Below, in pieces: positions 8,186 through 17,590 of a stretch of 64,000 nt of DNA. The translations under genes and the position numbers were made by a program. Location of the stretch: positions 206,723 to 270,722 of the forward strand of contig NZ_QGTW01000007.1 in the NCBI RefSeq assembly GCF_003182355.1. Direction: 5' to 3'. Numbering within the stretch: position 1 is the first letter of the stretch; each line of letters opens with the position of its first letter. Origin of the DNA: Cytobacillus oceanisediminis. Lineage in GTDB: Bacteria > Bacillota > Bacilli > Bacillales > Cytobacillaceae. Under the pieces are notes generated by a model, which saw only the letters and a program-made list of their open reading frames with translations, did not search any database and was not told the DNA's origin.

Positions 8186-8911
8186 TTATGCGATTGGATA
8201 GTCCTGAACAAAAGGATGAAGAACGATCTCATCAATCATCATATGCTTAGGCGCAGAAGCCATATAAACAACGGCATTTGCAATATCCTCAACCTTCAGC
8301 CAATCCTTTTTCTCTTCAAGCCCCTGCTCGGATTCCGCAAAATATGTATCTACCATGCCAGGGTTTATGGTCCCGACACGGATGCCGTATTTCCTTACCT
8401 CCTGAGCCAAAGAACCCGAAAAGCCTTGAACAGCATATTTTGTTGCAGTATAGGCTGATCCATTTGGGATCGTATATCGGGCCACATCTGAAGAAATGGT
8501 AATAATCGTACCGGATTTCTGTTCTTTCATATAAGGCAGAACAGATTTACTGCCGAGAAATACTCCCTGGACATTAACTTCGAAGACTTTTTTCCATTCT
8601 TCAAGGGTGGTTTCATCAACCTGCTTAAAGAAGCCTACACCTGCATTGTTTACAAGCAGATCAATTTGTTTGTATTCCTGAAGTGTTCTTTCGACAACTT
8701 CCTTTACTTGAGATTCATTTGATATATCCGCCTGTATCGGCAGTACATCGGCAAAACCTTTTCTTTTTATATCATCAGCAGATTTATGGATATCCTCTGA
8801 GCTTCCAATTACAGAGAGCTTCATCCCCTGCTCAGCCAGCTTGATAGCAATCCCTTTTCCGATTCCTCTTGAAGCACCTGTTACGATTGCTACTTGTCCT
8901 TTTAACATCAT
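8186..8911 (-). CDS. short-chain dehydrogenase/reductase
   Basis: A 241-residue classical SDR. The NAD(P)-binding TGASRGIG motif is at residues 11-18, followed by NNAGV near 90. The catalytic triad is Ser in ITISSD and Tyr/Lys in SAYTATK; PG is at the start of the substrate loop. It resembles 3-ketoacyl-ACP reductase-like enzymes of about 240 residues, but the substrate cannot be told from sequence. Two consecutive ATG codons make the start ambiguous by one residue. It lies 46 bp downstream of pgcA on the same strand and may be co-transcribed with it. Confidence 0.88.
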   Translation of the reverse strand: MMLKGQVAIVTGASRGIGKGIAIKLAEQGMKLSVIGSSEDIHKSADDIKRKGFADVLPIQADISNESQVKEVVERTLQEYKQIDLLVNNAGVGFFKQVDETTLEEWKKVFEVNVQGVFLGSKSVLPYMKEQKSGTIITISSDVARYTIPNGSAYTATKYAVQGFSGSLAQEVRKYGIRVGTINPGMVDTYFAESEQGLEEKKDWLKVEDIANAVVYMASAPKHMMIDEIVLHPFVQDYPIA

Positions 8912-8957
8912 ATCTTCCTTTCAGCATTATGCATATCTGGATGTTTTTGTTAACTAA

Positions 8958-10706
8958 TTACTTTGCAAGAGATGAATTGCCCATTCGTTCTTCTACGATT
9001 TCCATAAACGCTTTTTCAACAGATTGGAGCTTTTGCTTGCTTTCATCCAAAGAAGAAGCGTTAATGCCAAAATAGAATTTTATCTTCGGCTCTGTTCCTG
9101 AAGGCCTTAGGCAGATCCATGTACCATCTTCAAAGAAATATTTAATGACATTTGATTTTGGCAGATCAATACTTTTTTCAACTCCGCCGGTTTCCATCCT
9201 GATTCCTGTTAAATAATCTTCTACAGCCTGGACCTTCTTGCTTCCCAGCTCTTTAAGCGGGTTGGCACGGAAGGAAGCAAGAGTCTGCTGAATCTGTTCT
9301 GCTCCTTCAATCCCTTTTAAAGTCACGGAGCGTAAACCTTCAAGGAAGTATCCATACTTGTCAAAAAGGTTGAGAAGCGCGTCGTAGAGAGACATGCCTT
9401 TCTTTTTATAAAAAGCCGCCATTTCTGCTGCAAGCAAAGCTGCCTGAACCGCATCTTTATCTCTGGCGAAATCACCAATTAAATAGCCATAGCTTTCTTC
9501 ATATCCAAACAGGAATTCATATTTGCCCGACTCTTCATATTCCTTGATTTTCTCGGCGATAAACTTAAAGCCGGTCAGGACATCAATGGTTTCAACTCCA
9601 AAAGATGAGGCAACCCTGCGGCCAAATTCAGAAGTAACTATGGTTTTAAGCATGATGCCATTGGCAGGAAGAGTATTCTTTTCCTTTTTCTGCGATAAAA
9701 TATAGTGCAGCAGCAGGGCGCCAGTCTGATTGCCTGTCAAAAGAACATATTCTCCATCTTTGTTTCTGGCAGCAATGCCAAGGCGGTCTGCATCAGGATC
9801 TGTCGCAATTAAAATATCCGCATCGGTTTCTTTCCCATCCCTCATAGCAAGTTCAAATGCTGATGTTTCTTCAGGATTAGGGCTTTTTACGGTGGAAAAT
9901 TGCGGATCTGGCAGCTCCTGTTCCTTTACTACATGGACATTTTTATAATTTAATGCTGATAAAGCCTCTCTTACTGGCTTGTTGGCTGTTCCGTGAAGCG
10001 GCGTAAAAACGATGTTTAAATCGGTTTCATCACCAATCGAAGGGTTCTCGGATATTGTGAACAGCTGCTGCTGATAGGCTTGATCAACCGTCTTGCCAAT
10101 CATGGTGATTAGCCCTTTTTCCTTTAACTCCTCCTCATCCATTATTTCGATCATCAGTTCATTTTCTATTTCATTTACTTTGCTGATGACAATATCCGCT
10201 TCTGCAGGCGGAAGCTGTGCACCGTCGGAACCATATACCTTATATCCATTATATTCAGGCGGATTATGGCTCGCTGTAATGACAATTCCCGCGTAGGCAT
10301 ACAAATATCGAACTGCAAATGATAATTCTGGAGTAGGGCGCAATTCCTCAAACACATATGTCTGAATACCCCTTGAAGCAAGGGTTTTCGCAGCCTCCAT
10401 GGCGAATTCTGGAGACATATGGCGGGAATCATATGCGATCGCTACTCCCCTGTTCTTTGCTTCCAAACCATTTTCTTCTATGTACGCGGCCAGTCCCGCA
10501 GATGCTTTCCGGACTGTATATAAATTCATGCGGTTTGTTCCAGGCCCAATTTCGCCTCTCATACCGCCTGTACCGAATTCCAGCCCTTTATAAAATGCCT
10601 CTTCTAGGAGTTTTTCATCTCCCTGCAGGCTTTGCAGCTGTTTTAGTAATTCGCTGTCCAAATTTTCATGATTAACCCATCTTTCTGCAGCTGTTTTCCA
10701 TTCCAT
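8958..10706 (-). CDS. pgcA: alpha-phosphoglucomutase PgcA
   Basis: A 582-residue alpha-D-phosphohexomutase interconverting glucose-1-phosphate and glucose-6-phosphate, feeding UDP-glucose, teichoic acid and glycolipid synthesis. The catalytic phosphoserine loop is [15 protein letters not shown], the metal loop is DPDADRLG, the sugar-binding loop is GYEESYGY, and [13 protein letters not shown] is near the C-terminus. The ATG at 10704-10706 with a well-spaced GGAGGTC is preferred over an in-frame TTG five codons upstream. The length matches B. subtilis PgcA (YhxB). In B. subtilis it also lies just upstream of yhcY; the SDR gene and a repeat intervene here. Confidence 0.95.
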   Translation of the reverse strand: MEWKTAAERWVNHENLDSELLKQLQSLQGDEKLLEEAFYKGLEFGTGGMRGEIGPGTNRMNLYTVRKASAGLAAYIEENGLEAKNRGVAIAYDSRHMSPEFAMEAAKTLASRGIQTYVFEELRPTPELSFAVRYLYAYAGIVITASHNPPEYNGYKVYGSDGAQLPPAEADIVISKVNEIENELMIEIMDEEELKEKGLITMIGKTVDQAYQQQLFTISENPSIGDETDLNIVFTPLHGTANKPVREALSALNYKNVHVVKEQELPDPQFSTVKSPNPEETSAFELAMRDGKETDADILIATDPDADRLGIAARNKDGEYVLLTGNQTGALLLHYILSQKKEKNTLPANGIMLKTIVTSEFGRRVASSFGVETIDVLTGFKFIAEKIKEYEESGKYEFLFGYEESYGYLIGDFARDKDAVQAALLAAEMAAFYKKKGMSLYDALLNLFDKYGYFLEGLRSVTLKGIEGAEQIQQTLASFRANPLKELGSKKVQAVEDYLTGIRMETGGVEKSIDLPKSNVIKYFFEDGTWICLRPSGTEPKIKFYFGINASSLDESKQKLQSVEKAFMEIVEERMGNSSLAK

Positions 10707-10847
10707 CGTTTGACCTCCCAATTCTGCCTTCTATTACCCTTTTCGATTTAAAAATTGATTTTCCTCTCAAAAACATCCGTGTTATTTTGACAAATTTCAC
10801 GCTTTACAGTATGTATGGATTGATTTTAGGATAACTCTCTAAGAGAA

Positions 10848-10884
10848 TAAGAAAAGCAGCTAAAGCCCCGTGCTTTTGCCGCTT
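10848..10884 (-). terminator. Terminator of yhcX
   Basis: On the minus strand AAGCGGC and GCTGCTT form an outer stem around a second short stem (AAAGC/GCTTT). TTTTCTTATTCT follows. Confidence 0.7.
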
Positions 10885-10894
10885 CTCTTCTATG

Positions 10895-12433
10895 TTACTT
10901 TTTATATTTAATGCTGTAAATATCATGGCGGCGGTCCTTTAATTGGCGGACAGTTCCATCCTGCCTTTGGCGCCTTAGTATTTCAAGATCTACATCCCCA
11001 ATCAGCACCATTTCAATATTGGGATTGGTTTCACCTACTACACCATCTCTTGCAAATTCAAAGTCTGATGGAGCAAAAATCCCTGACTGTGCATATTGAA
11101 TATCCATGTTTTCCGTTTGCGGCAAATTGCCGACAGTCCCGGATATAACTGTATAAATCTGGTTTTCAACTGCTCTTGCCTGGGCACAGTACCGGACCCG
11201 TAAGTAGCCTTGACGGTCTTCTGTACAGAAAGGCGTAAAAATGATTTTTGCTCCTTTATCTGTCGCAATTCTCGCAAGCTCCGGAAATTCAATATCATAA
11301 CAAATTTGAATGGCTATTTTTCCGCAATCGGTGTCGAATACCTTCACTTCGTCACCGCGGCTTATCCCCCACCATTTACGCTCGTTTGGAGTAATATGGA
11401 GCTTGTATTGCTTTTCGATTGTTCCATCGCGGCGGAAAAGATAAGCAATGTTATAAATCTCATCATCGTCCTCTTTTACGAAGTGGGAGCCGCCGATAAT
11501 ATTAATATTATACCTGACAGCCAAATCCGTAAATAACTCGATATATTCCTCTGTATACTCAGTCAGCTTACGGACTGCCAGGCTCGGCGAACGCTCATCC
11601 AAAAAGGACATGAGCTGGGTTGTGAAAATCTCCGGAAATACCGCAAAATCCGATCCGGCATCTGAAGCGACATCAGTGAAATATTCTACCTGGTGGGCAA
11701 ATTCATCAAAGGAATTAATCTGCCTCATCAAGTACTGCACCACGCAAATACGGACAGGATAGCTCGTTTTATAAAAACGTTTTGACATTGGGCGGTAGTC
11801 AACATTATTCCATTCCATCAATGTAGCATATTTATTTGACTGCACATCATCAGGCAAATAGTTTGGATTAATCCTCATCAAGGTGAATCCATTTAGCAGC
11901 TGAAAGGATAAAACAGGATCATAAATTTTATGGAGAGATACTTCGTTTACATATTCCCTTGGACTCATTTCATTGGCATATTTATGATAGTTCGGTATAC
12001 GCCCGCCGATTATTATGCTTTTTAAATTCAGTGCCCTTACAAGTTCCTTCCTTTCCTCGTAAAGGCGATGGCCGATTTTCATTCTTCTGTAATCCGGATG
12101 CACCATTACCTCTATTCCATATAGGTTATAGCCTTCCGGGTTATGGTTGGTTATGTACCCTTTATCTGTCACATCATCCCAGGAATGGCGATCATCATAT
12201 TCATCAAAGTTAATAATCAGGCTCGAACAGGAGCCAATAATTTCTCCATCATATTCTGCAACAAACTGGCCCTCCGGAAAAATCTCAAGATGGCTTTCCA
12301 AATGCTCTCGTTTCCATGGGTCCATTCCTGGAAAGCAAACCTCCTGAAGGGCAATGATATGATCAATATCTGTATGCCGGGTATTCCGGATAATCATTTT
12401 TTTCTCGAATTTCGTCAAATCTAGCTTTGTCAA
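10895..12433 (-). CDS. yhcX: GNAT acetyltransferase / carbon-nitrogen hydrolase fusion YhcX
   Basis: A 512-residue two-domain protein. The N-terminal GNAT domain (about 12-200) has the acyl-CoA region HPDYRRMKIGHRLYE. The C-terminal nitrilase-superfamily hydrolase (about 225-505) has the Glu (FPEIFTT), Lys (YKLHITPNE) and Cys (IQICYDIEFPELAR) of the catalytic triad. The TTG at 12431-12433 was chosen because AAGGAGTG precedes it at good spacing and the length then equals that of B. subtilis YhcX. The reaction is not established; coupling an acyl transfer with an amide hydrolysis is inference. Confidence 0.92.
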   Translation of the reverse strand: MTKLDLTKFEKKMIIRNTRHTDIDHIIALQEVCFPGMDPWKREHLESHLEIFPEGQFVAEYDGEIIGSCSSLIINFDEYDDRHSWDDVTDKGYITNHNPEGYNLYGIEVMVHPDYRRMKIGHRLYEERKELVRALNLKSIIIGGRIPNYHKYANEMSPREYVNEVSLHKIYDPVLSFQLLNGFTLMRINPNYLPDDVQSNKYATLMEWNNVDYRPMSKRFYKTSYPVRICVVQYLMRQINSFDEFAHQVEYFTDVASDAGSDFAVFPEIFTTQLMSFLDERSPSLAVRKLTEYTEEYIELFTDLAVRYNINIIGGSHFVKEDDDEIYNIAYLFRRDGTIEKQYKLHITPNERKWWGISRGDEVKVFDTDCGKIAIQICYDIEFPELARIATDKGAKIIFTPFCTEDRQGYLRVRYCAQARAVENQIYTVISGTVGNLPQTENMDIQYAQSGIFAPSDFEFARDGVVGETNPNIEMVLIGDVDLEILRRQRQDGTVRQLKDRRHDIYSIKYKK

Positions 12434-12468
12434 TGATGGTGCACTCCTTTTGGTAAGTAATAAATAAA

Positions 12469-12820
12469 TTATCCCGAGTGCTGACCCCAAGGTTCAACAT
12501 CTCCAGTGATATACAGTTCCTTTCCCTTTTTTACAGCATTCATAACGCCCTCTGAAATTTCTTTGTTCGTAAGCCATCTGGATCGCCCCTTTTCCATCCT
12601 AAAGCAAAGGATGACACGATTCCATTTCAGCTTATTGATTGATTCTAATTGGAATCCTTCTCTTGAAGCATGGCTTCCTTTTACTTCGTAAAGCTGGACA
12701 GGATTGTCCGATTTGCCCAGCCAGGATTTCAGCCATTCAAAGCTTTCCATTGCATCATTCGCATCCAGCAGATGCAGAGATTAACAGAGCCCCGTTAATA
12801 ATTAAAGCATGCTTTGCCAC
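12469..12820 (-). pseudogene. possible frameshifted small hypothetical gene
   Basis: A 93-residue frame (start 12750) is open but has no ribosome binding site. Seventy bases upstream a GTG at 12818-12820 has a good AGAGGTGAG site. It opens a frame reading VAKHALIINGALLISAS before stopping, and a one-base shift near 12772 joins it to LLDANDAMESFEWLKSW in the downstream frame. Together they would form a roughly 115-residue soluble protein ending GDVEPWGQHSG. I do not recognise the family. Alternatives are a real but leaderless 93-residue gene, or a sequencing error. Confidence 0.45.
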
Positions 12821-13035
12821 TTGCTCACCTCTTATCTTACGTATTTTCCTTCCTATATATTTCTATACAGATGATCGATATCTTTTTAAATTCTATTTTT
12901 TTTCGATGAATTCCACTGAATTATTCTATGTGAATGATTTTAGCAATTTCTAAATAAGGTCTGCGCAAGTTGATTTACATTGTATGGCCAATAGCTTTAT
13001 AATTTTTAGAGTACATATAACTTAAGGAGATCACT

Positions 13036-13473
13036 ATGGAGACAAAACAAAAAGACCGGCGGGAGAATTTGCTGTTTACTGCTTGGGCAGTATCTATACT
13101 GGCAATGTTCGGCAGCCTATATTTTTCGGAAATTAGGCAGTATGAGCCCTGCGAGCTTTGCTGGTATCAAAGAATTATGATGTATCCTTTTGCTGTTATA
13201 CTTGGATTGGCTGTAATAAAGAAGGATTATCGGATCAGCCTTTATACGATGGTTTTATCGGCAGTTGGAGCAGGTACTTCCATCTACCATTATTCCATTC
13301 AAAAAATATCCTTTATGGCGGATCATGCTGCAACGTGCGGGAGAGTTCCATGTACAGGCCAATATATTAACTGGTTTGGATTTATTACGATTCCGTTTTT
13401 GGCTTTAATAGCTTTCATTATTATTTTTATTTGCAGTTATCTTGTCTGGAAGAACTCAAAGGAGGAGGCATAA
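13036..13473 (+). CDS. bdbC: disulfide bond formation protein of the DsbB/BdbC family
   Basis: A 145-residue membrane protein with four hydrophobic segments (about 13-32, 46-62, 68-88, 116-138). The first Cys pair is CELC (Cys39/Cys42) and the second extracytoplasmic pair is Cys101/Cys106, as in DsbB/BdbC quinone-dependent oxidases. The Arg in WYQR after the first pair is also conserved. It reoxidises an exported thioredoxin-like partner; the next gene, one base downstream, is such a protein. A TTAAGGAGATC site precedes the ATG. The pair is inserted between yhcX and yhcU relative to B. subtilis. Confidence 0.92.
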   Translation: METKQKDRRENLLFTAWAVSILAMFGSLYFSEIRQYEPCELCWYQRIMMYPFAVILGLAVIKKDYRISLYTMVLSAVGAGTSIYHYSIQKISFMADHAATCGRVPCTGQYINWFGFITIPFLALIAFIIIFICSYLVWKNSKEEA

Positions 13474-13474
13474 A

Positions 13475-13945
13475 ATGAAAAAAGTCATTATTTTTCTCGC
13501 TGTGATCATTGCATTATTCGCAGCTGTAGGAATTCTAACCAAAATGCAAAATGAAGAAAAGGTTTCAGAGGACAACCCATATGGCAAGGATACCCTTCAT
13601 CCTGAAACGGTCGCACAGCTTGATGACCCGAACTACCAAAATATTATCCTCCCTGGGAAACTTGAGGAAAAATTAAACAATAAGGAAGATGTAACAGTCT
13701 ATTTCCATAGCCCTACTTGCCCGCATTGCCAGAGGACAACTCCTGTAGTGGCTCCGCTTGCAGAAGATATGGATATCGATCTTGTCCAATTCAATCTGCT
13801 TGAGTTTGAAGACGGCTGGGACGATTATGGAATTACGGAAACTCCGACAATCGTACAATACAAAGACGGCAAAGAAGTAAAGAGGATTACAGGCTATCAG
13901 GAAAAAGCGGTGTTTGAACAGTGGTTTAATGAGAATACAAAATAA
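13475..13945 (+). CDS. membrane-anchored thiol-disulfide oxidoreductase (BdbA/ResA-like)
   Basis: A 156-residue protein with an N-terminal membrane anchor (about 4-22). Its thioredoxin-fold domain has the active site CPHC (Cys82-Cys85) in VYFHSPTCPHCQR and a cis-Pro in TETPTIVQYKDG. The CPHC motif is typical of oxidising partners such as DsbA. The start at 13475 follows AAGGAGGAGG; an alternative start at 13442 would overlap bdbC. It is probably the substrate-side partner of the upstream BdbC, together introducing disulfides in exported proteins. Confidence 0.88.
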   Translation: MKKVIIFLAVIIALFAAVGILTKMQNEEKVSEDNPYGKDTLHPETVAQLDDPNYQNIILPGKLEEKLNNKEDVTVYFHSPTCPHCQRTTPVVAPLAEDMDIDLVQFNLLEFEDGWDDYGITETPTIVQYKDGKEVKRITGYQEKAVFEQWFNENTK

Positions 13946-13979
13946 AACCGGAAGCACTGACCAGCATTTCCGTTAATTT

Positions 13980-14013
13980 AATAAAAACGCCTGCGGCTGC
14001 AGGCGTTTTTATT
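13980..14013. terminator. Bidirectional terminator between the bdb pair and yhcU
   Basis: AAAAACGCCTGC and GCAGGCGTTTTT form a perfect 12-bp stem with a GGCT loop, with A/T tracts on both sides. It overlaps the yhcU stop region. Confidence 0.9.
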
Positions 14014-14410
14014 AAACCAATATTTCATTTGCGGCTTTGGCGTAGACGCTGAATAAATCATTCCTCGGCATTCTCTCACCACAAAAATGACTGAAGTCAA
14101 ATGGAAAAGACAGGCCGAATTCTTTAAGAATTTGCACATTTTTTACGAAAATGGCTTCATATTTATCTTCCTGCTGGGGGGATTCCAAAATAGCCATTAG
14201 CGTTTGCAGTCCTGCAATAACCTGGTAAGCCTCCTTTAATGTCCCAAAGTATTCAAAGTGCCTTGTAGAAGTATGTAAGATCTTCTGCTGCTCAAATTCT
14301 CTTATGTCATCATCTGTGAAATAAAGAGGAAACACATTTGAATAGAATTTTTCAATTAGCTCCATTATTTTTTGTTCCTGATCAGGAGTTGATGCAAATA
14401 CAACCTTCAC
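14012..14410 (-). CDS. yhcU: conserved protein YhcU
   Basis: A 132-residue soluble protein of unknown function (DUF5365 type, from memory) beginning VKVVFASTPDQEQKI. The GTG at 14408-14410 is preferred because AAGGTGGG lies six bases upstream and the length then matches B. subtilis YhcU; the frame runs open to 14554 but without a ribosome binding site. The segment TSTRHFEYFGTLKEAYQV is the most characteristic. It lies divergent from yhcT, as neighbours in the yhcT-yhcU region of B. subtilis. Confidence 0.8.
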   Translation of the reverse strand: MKVVFASTPDQEQKIMELIEKFYSNVFPLYFTDDDIREFEQQKILHTSTRHFEYFGTLKEAYQVIAGLQTLMAILESPQQEDKYEAIFVKNVQILKEFGLSFPFDFSHFCGERMPRNDLFSVYAKAANEILV

Positions 14411-14753
14411 TGATAACCCACCTTTGTAATCCTTGTAATCAGTTCGTAATATATACTTAAGAATATCATATTCTGAAAGCCCTTTAGGGTGGTAATTATA
14501 CCCATGGATGAGGTATTTGTTGACAAATTTTCCTCCTGCGGAAATAGTTGGCATACACTCATTTCTGCAGAAATGGTCCTAAAGTTCTATATTACCCCCA
14601 TTTATAGTAAAACGAAAGTAAGTTTTTGATTATTACAATAATTTTTTTCTGTTCTTTCTCCTTTTAACAGTAAGCTTAAAGGGCTAATATATTATTGTAA
14701 TTAATTTATATGAGAAAAAAGCATGATTATTCAATAAGGGTAAGGAGTAATTT

Positions 14754-15674
14754 ATGGTAAAAATAAAAAGATTTGGTGAATGGTGTGAAATTTTGGTTCC
14801 TCCCGAGTGGGAAGGTTACACAGTGGACTTTATTTTCCGCACCCTCTGGTCAGCACCTAAGAAACAAGCACATACTATGAGAATGGAAAAGCGGGTTTTG
14901 GTCAACGAAGAGCCGGCAAACTGGACAAAGTCCTTACATACTGGCGATAAATTAAGATTGCATTTTTTTCAGGAAGAAGATTTTGGAGTCATTCCTTCTT
15001 ACCTGGATGTTGATGTTTTATTTGAGGATGACCATTTGCTGGTCTTAAATAAGCCTGCAGGCATGGATACACATCCTAATTCCCCCGGGCAAAACAATAC
15101 ACTTGCCAATGCGGCAGCCTTTCATCTGCAAATGCAGGGTGAAAAAAGAAGTATTAAACATGTCCATCGCTTGGACCGTGATACGACTGGAGCTGTTCTA
15201 TTTGCAAAACACTCCTTAGCGGGGGCTATCATGGATAAAAAGCTTGAAGAAAGAGAAATAAAGCGTACATACTTGGCATTGGCACATGGCAAGCTTCAGC
15301 AGAAAAAAGGGACGATCCGTGAATCAATTGGCCGTGACAGGCATCATCCTACCAGAAGAAGAGTTTCACCTAAAGGGCAGCCTGCAGTGACAAACTTTGA
15401 ATTAATAGAAACGTATTCCAGGGGAAATCTTTCCCTTATTAAGTGCCGGCTGGATACTGGAAGAACACATCAAATTCGTGTCCATTTAAGCCATCTGGGC
15501 TACCCGCTTGCAGGGGATTTATTATATGGAGGGCAACCCGTTTTTCCCCGTCAGGCGCTGCATGCAGTTAAGCTCGAAATTCCACATCCTTTTTCCGATG
15601 AAACAATTGTCTGCCATGCGCCTTTTCTTGATCATCCCGAGATTTTTAAAGGGGTTGATCCTTACGCCTTTTGA
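14754..15674 (+). CDS. yhcT: RluA-family pseudouridine synthase YhcT
   Basis: A 306-residue pseudouridine synthase. The catalytic Asp lies in HRLDRDTTGAVLFAK (around residue 145), the RluA signature, and GRTHQIRVHL is the conserved C-terminal motif. The N-terminal about 80 residues resemble an S4-like region. It would isomerise specific uridines in rRNA or tRNA; the target site is not deducible. AAGGAG precedes the ATG. The length matches B. subtilis YhcT. Confidence 0.92.
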   Translation: MVKIKRFGEWCEILVPPEWEGYTVDFIFRTLWSAPKKQAHTMRMEKRVLVNEEPANWTKSLHTGDKLRLHFFQEEDFGVIPSYLDVDVLFEDDHLLVLNKPAGMDTHPNSPGQNNTLANAAAFHLQMQGEKRSIKHVHRLDRDTTGAVLFAKHSLAGAIMDKKLEEREIKRTYLALAHGKLQQKKGTIRESIGRDRHHPTRRRVSPKGQPAVTNFELIETYSRGNLSLIKCRLDTGRTHQIRVHLSHLGYPLAGDLLYGGQPVFPRQALHAVKLEIPHPFSDETIVCHAPFLDHPEIFKGVDPYAF

Positions 15675-15794
15675 TGAATGGTCTATACAGAAAGTGGATG
15701 AGACGTCCTTCATAAAGGTATTAAAGGATAAATTTTAGTTAGTTAATTAGCGGGATGTCTTCATAAGGGGCATCCAATGACAAATTTCTCCAAT

Positions 15795-15839
15795 ACTGAC
15801 TTTGAATATAGCCAAGAACGCATTCGAGTCAGTTTTTTT
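15795..15839 (+). terminator. Possible terminator downstream of yhcT
   Basis: ACTGAC (15795-15800) pairs with GTCAGT (15828-15833), with an inner GAA/TTC pair and a long loop, followed by TTTTTTT. The distance of 120 bp from the yhcT stop and the large loop lower certainty. Confidence 0.55.
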
Positions 15840-15906
15840 GTGGGAATTTCTAATCCGATTTCCCAAAGCTTAAAACTTGTTCTTTTCCTTGAAGATCATA
15901 TCAACA

Positions 15907-15937
15907 TAAAAAAGAAGCCCCATACAGGGACTTCTTT
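15907..15937 (-). terminator. Terminator of the YeaQ/YmgE-family gene
   Basis: On the minus strand AGAAGTCCC-TGTAT-GGGGCTTCT is followed by TTTTTTATG. Confidence 0.8.
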
Positions 15938-15950
15938 CATTTAGTTACTA

Positions 15951-16211
15951 TTAGTCATGAGATTTGCGCATAGCTTTCATTACAAAGCTTACGATGAATA
16001 CAAGCAGGATAGCACCAATTAAAGCAGGAATAATAGCAAAGTCCGCTACGACTGGACCCCAATCACCAAGAATTAATGAACCTAACCAAGCACCAATGAA
16101 ACCTGCGATAATGTTACCGATAATTCCGCCTGGAATATCTCTGCCAACGATCATACCTGCTAACCAACCAATGATACCACCTATAATTAATGCCCATAAA
16201 AAGCTCAACAT
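15951..16211 (-). CDS. GlsB/YeaQ/YmgE family stress membrane protein
   Basis: An 86-residue integral membrane protein with three hydrophobic segments. It is rich in GxxxG-type motifs (IIGGIIGWLAGMIVG, GIIGNIIAGFIGAWLG), the hallmark of the transglycosylase-associated (YeaQ/YmgE) family, and ends in a short basic cytoplasmic tail (MKAMRKSHD). Members are small stress-related inner-membrane proteins of unknown mechanism. The ATG has an AAGGAGTGA site. It is monocistronic, with its own terminator. Confidence 0.9.
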   Translation of the reverse strand: MLSFLWALIIGGIIGWLAGMIVGRDIPGGIIGNIIAGFIGAWLGSLILGDWGPVVADFAIIPALIGAILLVFIVSFVMKAMRKSHD

Positions 16212-16380
16212 TTAAAATCACTCCTTGTTAGTTTTTAAAATCAGTTTCTGTTCAGATTAAGATTTTCATTCAGTAGCTGCGCAGCTTTTGGTGATCTTAT
16301 CTGCTTGTACAATTAAATTACCCATCATTCCATTTCTAAAACCATTTTTTTAAAATCTATTCTACACATTGCTGCCTAAT

Positions 16381-16405
16381 AAAAAAAAGCACCCCTAAGG
16401 ATGCT
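16381..16405 (-). terminator. Terminator of the aldo/keto reductase gene
   Basis: On the minus strand AGCATCC-TTAG-GGGTGCT (one mismatch) is followed by TTTTTTTATT. Confidence 0.75.
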
Positions 16406-16428
16406 AAGCTGACGGTGATTGCGCAAGA

Positions 16429-17250
16429 TCAAAAGGTATCCGGATCTGGCCCATATCTTTCGTTTACATTTAATTGATTCAATTGATTCATCTCAGCCGA
16501 GCTTAACTCAAAATCGAAAATATCAGCGTTTTCCTTCAGCCTTTCCTCATGGACTGATTTTGGAATAATGATAATGCTGTTCTGGAGATGCCATCTTAGG
16601 ATGATCTGGGCGGCTGACTTGCCATGTGTGTGCGCAATTTCCTGAATCACAGAATCGTCCAATACCCTTCCTCTGGCAATCGGAGACCACGCTTCTATTT
16701 TAATATTGTTTTCATCACAAAAAGCCCTCAGTTCCTCCTGCGATAACCGGGGATGAAGCTCAACTTGATTGACTACAGGCTTTTCAGATGAGTTTTCCAT
16801 AATTTCCTTTAAATGATGGATTTGAAAATTGCTTACGCCAATCGCTTTTACTTTTCCATCCTTGTATAGCTCTTCTAGGGCTTTCCATGTATCAAGGTAC
16901 TTTCCTTTAACAGGCCAATGGATCAAGTATAAATCTATGTATTCCAAATTAAGCTTCTTTATGCTTTTTTCAAACGCAGCAAGTGTCTGTTCATAACCCT
17001 GCTCCGTATTCCAAACCTTTGTCGTAATAAACAGCTCTTCCCTCGGCACACCGCTTTCCTTGATTGCTTTTCCTACCCCTTCTTCATTTTCGTAAAAAGC
17101 GGCAGTATCAATCAGCCTGTATCCTAGATTAATTGCCTTCTTAACGGTCTCTTCAACCTGCTGACCTTCCTCCACTTTATAAACACCGAGGCCAAATTGG
17201 GGCATCTCCACCCCATTATGCAAAGTTAAAGTACTGTAGATATCCTTCAT
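16429..17250 (-). CDS. aldo/keto reductase (YvgN-like)
   Basis: A 273-residue AKR5-type reductase, probably reducing methylglyoxal and other aldehydes with NADPH. The catalytic tetrad is visible as Asp/Tyr in [11 protein letters not shown], Lys in FITTKVWN and His in LYLIHWP; the cofactor site is [13 protein letters not shown]. The ATG at 17248-17250 is chosen to match the YvgN N-terminus; a GTG at 17271 coincides with the AAGGAG region. Identity to YvgN appears high by eye. It is a single gene. Confidence 0.9.
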   Translation of the reverse strand: MKDIYSTLTLHNGVEMPQFGLGVYKVEEGQQVEETVKKAINLGYRLIDTAAFYENEEGVGKAIKESGVPREELFITTKVWNTEQGYEQTLAAFEKSIKKLNLEYIDLYLIHWPVKGKYLDTWKALEELYKDGKVKAIGVSNFQIHHLKEIMENSSEKPVVNQVELHPRLSQEELRAFCDENNIKIEAWSPIARGRVLDDSVIQEIAHTHGKSAAQIILRWHLQNSIIIIPKSVHEERLKENADIFDFELSSAEMNQLNQLNVNERYGPDPDTF

Positions 17251-17542
17251 AACCTGGATCAACTCCTTCACTGCTTTATTCCTTCATTTTAGCATTTGCT
17301 TAAACAGAAGACCTAATAGTTAGACTTCTGTAAAATAATAAAGCGATTGCCTGAGGGAAGCAATCGCCTATCTATATAAACGGCAGATGCCGGGATTATT
17401 TATTCGTAGCATTTCTAATCCTCGTTTTCCTGCTGCATCTTATTGCCATTTTTTATTCTGTATGGATGTTCTTCCCGATGAAAAAATGTCCTAAACAAAG
17501 GACAGAGATCTTTTTATATATTTTTTAAATTCTTTTTTCAAC
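17251..17542. other. intergenic stretch without a recognised gene
   Basis: Contains a perfect 8-bp inverted repeat GCGATTGC/GCAATCGC (17343-17367) with an A/T-rich flank on its left. It could act as a terminator for minus-strand transcripts, though no minus gene ends there. Otherwise only short frames without ribosome binding sites are seen. Confidence 0.5.
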
Positions 17543-17580
17543 CAAAAAACAGCGGCTGCTTTAAAAGGGGGCAGCCGCTA
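17543..17580 (-). terminator. Terminator of helD
   Basis: On the minus strand AGCGGCTGC and GCAGCCGCT form a perfect 9-bp stem, followed by GTTTTTTGG. Confidence 0.9.
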
Positions 17581-17590
17581 TTTTAGGTAT

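Noticed and set aside
14411..14554. Upstream extension of yhcU
   Set aside because: No ribosome binding site, and the GTG at 14410 gives the family length.
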